A stretch of 64,000 nt of DNA from assembly GCF_022869805.1 (NCBI RefSeq), contig NZ_CP094974.1, forward strand, positions 1,364,001 through 1,428,000, written 5' to 3'. The translations under genes and the position numbers were made by a program. Below the pieces are notes generated by a model. The model did no database searches. It saw only the letters and a list, made by a program, of their open reading frames with translations, and was not told the origin of the DNA. This document shows positions 61,480-64,000 of this stretch, piece by piece; the stretch's first letter is position 1; each line of letters opens with the position of its first letter. Origin of the DNA: Halosolutus halophilus (lineage in GTDB: Archaea > Halobacteriota > Halobacteria > Halobacteriales > Natrialbaceae).

Positions 61480-61878
61480 TCAGTTGCGGTCCGTCTCGAT
61501 CCGGGCCCGCCACGCCGTCGGAATCGGCGCCGATCGACCCGTCTCCCGATCGACGACGACCTGAACGGTCCGGGCCGTCGCCGCGCGCTCGCCGTCGGCG
61601 CGGATCTCGTATTCCATCGGAAGACTCGAGTTCCCGAGTTCGGGAATCCGCAGGGCGACGGTGACGTCCTCTTCTGCCTCGATCGGGCTGACGTAGTCGA
61701 TTTCCAGGGTCGCCAGCACAGTATCGGCCTCGGTCAGCGAGACCCCGAGGACGTCCACGAAGTACGCCTGTCGTGCCTGCTCGAGGTACGACGCGTAGAC
61801 GGCGTTGTTGACGTGACCCATGAAGTCGATGTCGCGAAGTCGGACGTCGACGTCCGTCTCGTAGGAGTAGTCGGTCAT
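61480..61878 (-). CDS. Acyl-CoA thioesterase (4HBT hotdog family)
   Basis: Single hotdog protein of 132 aa. The 4HBT signature VRLRDIDFMGHVNNAVYASY (Asp region with HVNN) is complete, followed by YLEQARQAYFVDVLG and LATLEIDYVSPIEAEEDVTV. Cleaves acyl-CoA; the acyl group is unknown. Short spacing to the RNase H-like gene (128 bp) on the same strand. Confidence 0.9.
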   Translation of the reverse strand: MTDYSYETDVDVRLRDIDFMGHVNNAVYASYLEQARQAYFVDVLGVSLTEADTVLATLEIDYVSPIEAEEDVTVALRIPELGNSSLPMEYEIRADGERAATARTVQVVVDRETGRSAPIPTAWRARIETDRN

Positions 61879-62006
61879 GCTCGCGGGGATAGGAAGTCGA
61901 CCACCGTATATGTGGTGTCACGATCGTTCCGAGCGCCGATCGCACCGGTCGCCGTCGCGTCGGTTCGGGCCCGCCACCGGCCACGACGCGGCACCGAGTC
62001 CCCGAA

Positions 62007-62759
62007 TCAGGCGTCGGGCTGTGCCGCTTCGAAGACGGCCTCGTGGAGTCGGTCCGAGACGATCTCCATCAGCGGCTTCATGTTTACCGTGTCGGCCCGG
62101 TTGTACTCGACGAGCGTCTCGAGTGCCGCATCGTCGCCCCGCTCGTACTCGTGCCAGAGCCGAACGGCGTCGCGGCCGCTCAGGTCCGGCACGTCCCGAT
62201 CGATACCCAGGTCCCGCTCGATCGCCTTGAGGCCGCCGTCCAGTCCCAGCTTCTTGCACGGGTACATGAGATCGAGGTGAGGCACCGAGACGTCGACGTC
62301 GAAACAGGTCTCGAGGAAGGGGACGTCGAACCGCTGGCCGTTGAAAGTGACCAGAAGCGACGCCGAATCGAGTTCGCTGGCGAGTCGGCGGCCCGTGAGA
62401 TCGCGGTCCTTCACGAAGGTGGTCGTCTCGCCGTCGCGGTGGCACGTGACCGTCGTGACGTCCTCGCAACTGGCATCCAGTCCGGTCGTCTCGATGTCCA
62501 GGAAGCAGGTGTCGTCCCTGACGTTCTCGTAGAGTCGCCATCGGCTCGCTGCCGGCAGTGCCTCCGCAAAGGGGGCGACGTCACCGCGCGCGAGGTGGTC
62601 CCGGCCCTCGTCGATGAAGGCATCGATCCGATCGGCGATCGTCGGTCCGACGACGCTGCCGTCGAACTCGTCCCAGTGCGTAACCCCGTGTTCCCACAGT
62701 CGCCGTTCGGTAACCTCGCCGACGCCCCGTACGGGAATGAAACTGTTCTCGATTCGCAC
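62007..62759 (-). CDS. RNase H-like domain exonuclease (YprB-like)
   Basis: Exonuclease-type RNase H fold of 250 aa. N-terminal HhH-like segment ENSFIPVRGVGEVTERRLWE, then DEDDh-type motifs: FLDIETTGLD (Asp, Glu), VTFNGQRFDVPFLE (Asp) and YNRADTVNMKPL (final Asp). The metal-binding acids are intact, so it is probably active on DNA or RNA. It starts with GTG at 62759; a TATA (minus strand 62784-62791) centred about 27 bp upstream supports a leaderless GTG start. Confidence 0.87.
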   Translation of the reverse strand: MRIENSFIPVRGVGEVTERRLWEHGVTHWDEFDGSVVGPTIADRIDAFIDEGRDHLARGDVAPFAEALPAASRWRLYENVRDDTCFLDIETTGLDASCEDVTTVTCHRDGETTTFVKDRDLTGRRLASELDSASLLVTFNGQRFDVPFLETCFDVDVSVPHLDLMYPCKKLGLDGGLKAIERDLGIDRDVPDLSGRDAVRLWHEYERGDDAALETLVEYNRADTVNMKPLMEIVSDRLHEAVFEAAQPDA

Positions 62760-62783
62760 ACCAGTTCGGGGGTGCGGCGTCGA

Positions 62784-62791
62784 TAAAAAAC
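62784..62791 (-). promoter_or_regulatory. TATA box of the RNase H-like gene
   Basis: On the minus strand this is TTTTTTATCG, centred about 27 bp before the GTG at 62759, so the mRNA is predicted to be leaderless. Confidence 0.6.
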
Positions 62792-63016
62792 GATTGGATC
62801 GTCGCCGCCGTGGCTGCCGGCCAGCGAGCACGACGACGCCGAGTACGAGGATCTCCCTCCGCACCCGTCGTTCGTTCCTCCCGTCGACGGGGACACGGCG
62901 ACGATCGATATCGACTGATCCAGAGAAGCGATCCGGTCTCGACAACCCAGTTATCGCACCAACCGAAACGGATTACACGCCGATCGCACAGCCGTCGTTC
63001 GGGTGTGCGCTGGCTG

Positions 63017-63682
63017 TCAGCGGCGGCCCTCGAGCGAGATCCAGTCCGTCGTCGTGTCCTGATCGCGCAGGTGCCAGCGCTGTTCGTATCCCTCGCTGCG
63101 CGATCGAACCTCGACGACCGCGTCGAACAGCGGTTCGAACAGATTGACGGCGTCGTGGTCACGATCGAGCGGCAAGTGATAGTGACCCATGCCGTTGACG
63201 TGATCGACGCGCGAGGTCGTCAGGTGCAGCAACCGGAACACGTGCTCGGTGGTGTGCTCCTGCAGGAGCGGCACGAGGGAATCGATACAGACCCGAAGTT
63301 CGGACGGATCGAGGCCGTCGGCGGTGTCGTCCAGTTCGTCGACCGTTTCGATAATCTCGATACCGAGCGTGTCGATGGGCGACGTCCTCGTGGTCGCCGG
63401 GTCGACCGCCGGCAGATCCAGCCTCGAGTAGTCGATCGTCCGGGCAGACTCGATGCTCCCGTCGCTCCCGTGAGACGTGCTGCGGATGTCGCTGTTCGTG
63501 ACGAACAACCGGTAGCGGGAATCGGAGTCGGTTTCGCCCAGTAGCCGGTGACAGACGGCGTCGTGAGCGTCCGCAGTATCGGCTCCGACGAGCAGCACGT
63601 TACTCCCCTCCCGCTTGAGCGTGGCAAGTGCTTGCACAAACGTCGCCCACTCCGGCGCGACGCCCCCTGGCTCGCGTTCCAT
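63017..63682 (-). CDS. DUF7504 (RecA-fold HTR-like) family protein
   Basis: Protein of 221 aa. It starts MEREPGGVAPEWATFVQALA then SNVLLVGADTADAHDAVCHR, where a Walker A-like site is expected but the P-loop Lys is missing. Later segments (ELRVCIDSLVPLLQEHTTEH, VFRLLHLTTSRVDHVNGMGH) match the haloarchaeal DUF7504/HTR-like proteins, a RecA-fold group often linked with signalling genes. ATP binding is doubtful. The role is unknown. Confidence 0.82.
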   Translation of the reverse strand: MEREPGGVAPEWATFVQALATLKREGSNVLLVGADTADAHDAVCHRLLGETDSDSRYRLFVTNSDIRSTSHGSDGSIESARTIDYSRLDLPAVDPATTRTSPIDTLGIEIIETVDELDDTADGLDPSELRVCIDSLVPLLQEHTTEHVFRLLHLTTSRVDHVNGMGHYHLPLDRDHDAVNLFEPLFDAVVEVRSRSEGYEQRWHLRDQDTTTDWISLEGRR

Positions 63683-63821
63683 CCTTTAAAGGAAAACAGG
63701 CGGAACCGAAATAAATATTGTGGCCCTAGGGCGCTCTAACAAGGCGACCAGCCCGTGATATCAGGTGTCGATCGAGCATCCCGATCGGCCGGCTTTTGGC
63801 ACCGGGGGCCGTACGTGAGAT

Positions 63822-64000
63822 ATGGTCGACCAGGACGAGGACGAACTCGCCGAGGCGATTCGCGAGCTCGCGCGGACGATCGACGAACTCCGATCGGAGC
63901 TCGACGACTCGCGTCGGCGGTCGCCGATCCGGCCGCCGGCGCCCCGACTCCCGACGCCGGGGGACCTCCTGCGGCTGACGGACGAGGTCGCGGTGCCGGC
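63822..64000 (+). CDS. Hypothetical protein, partial at the right edge
   Basis: From the ATG at 63822 the frame is open to the window end (59 codons visible). It reads VDQDEDELAEAIRELARTID and ELRSELDDSRRR, a short coiled coil, then a Pro-rich linker and LLRLTDEVAVP. The coiled-coil start suggests a haloarchaeal membrane-associated small protein, but the rest is outside the window. Divergent from the DUF7504 gene. Confidence 0.55.
   Translation, partial: MVDQDEDELAEAIRELARTIDELRSELDDSRRRSPIRPPAPRLPTPGDLLRLTDEVAVP

Overview
The window is about 64 kb of GC-rich archaeal chromosome. The proteins are very acidic, several genes start at or within a few bases of the predicted transcription start behind an archaeal TATA box, and many encoded families are known mainly from Halobacteria (HalOD1, DUF5783, DUF5785, DUF5820, DUF7504, UPF0179, UPF0212). 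I infer a haloarchaeon, perhaps of the Natrialbales; the genus cannot be fixed from this sequence alone.

Layout. 1-3.9 kb: branched-chain amino-acid-type ABC transporter (livH-livM-livG-livF, minus strand, livF cut by the window edge). 4.4-9.8 kb: small housekeeping and accessory genes (SDR oxidoreductase, response regulator, glycerophosphodiesterase, Nudix-like protein, YjbQ, GNAT, HEAT-repeat protein) and a decayed CNNM/DUF21 gene. 9.8-17.5 kb: a tight operon of two PrkA-type kinases, a DUF444 VWA-like protein and SpoVR. 18-31 kb: DUF5820, UPF0179, a divergent MFS / short-chain fatty-acid transporter pair, HxlR regulator, penicillin-acylase family enzyme, aldo/keto reductase, methyltransferase, regulators and UPF0212. 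31.2-42.7 kb: proteasome beta subunit, Gfo/Idh/MocA oxidoreductase divergent from ThuA, DUF389 protein, eIF-2B/R15P-isomerase family protein, Mrp ATPase, a coiled-coil phasin-like protein and a uracil-DNA glycosylase. 42.8-44.1 kb: tRNA-Ser(UGA) with a duplicated 3' end, followed by a decayed IS1341-type tnpB element. 44.1-50.8 kb: the methylaspartate-cycle cluster (glmS-glmE-mal-mch-mcl, divergent from mct). 51-56.7 kb: hydrolase/SCP2 pair, DUF5785, GTP cyclohydrolase III, CBS protein, phosphoglycerate kinase, GNAT and tRNA-Thr(UGU). 56.8-59.2 kb: remnants of an integrated element, including a broken DUF5131 gene fused to a truncated alpha/beta hydrolase. 59.2-64 kb: DUF7344-like and TrmB-type regulators, HalOD1 protein, thioesterase, RNase H-like nuclease, DUF7504 protein and the start of a further gene.

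Functional themes. The glutamate mutase, methylaspartate ammonia-lyase, CoA-transferase, hydratase and lyase genes together encode the glutamate-to-glyoxylate/propionyl-CoA arm of the methylaspartate cycle used by some haloarchaea for acetyl-CoA assimilation. The fatty-acid transporter and the phasin-like protein would fit a lifestyle using short acids and possibly storing polyhydroxyalkanoate, but that link is inference. The prkA-prkA-DUF444-spoVR operon is the archaeal form of a bacterial starvation/stress module whose mechanism is poorly understood. Cis-regulatory signals stand out: three tandem 15-bp iterons, palindromes over the TATA boxes of a CBS regulator and a DUF7331-like gene, a 12-bp-arm hairpin at the proteasome promoter, and a palindrome between the MocA and ThuA genes. 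Two tRNA genes mark old integration sites whose elements have mostly decayed.
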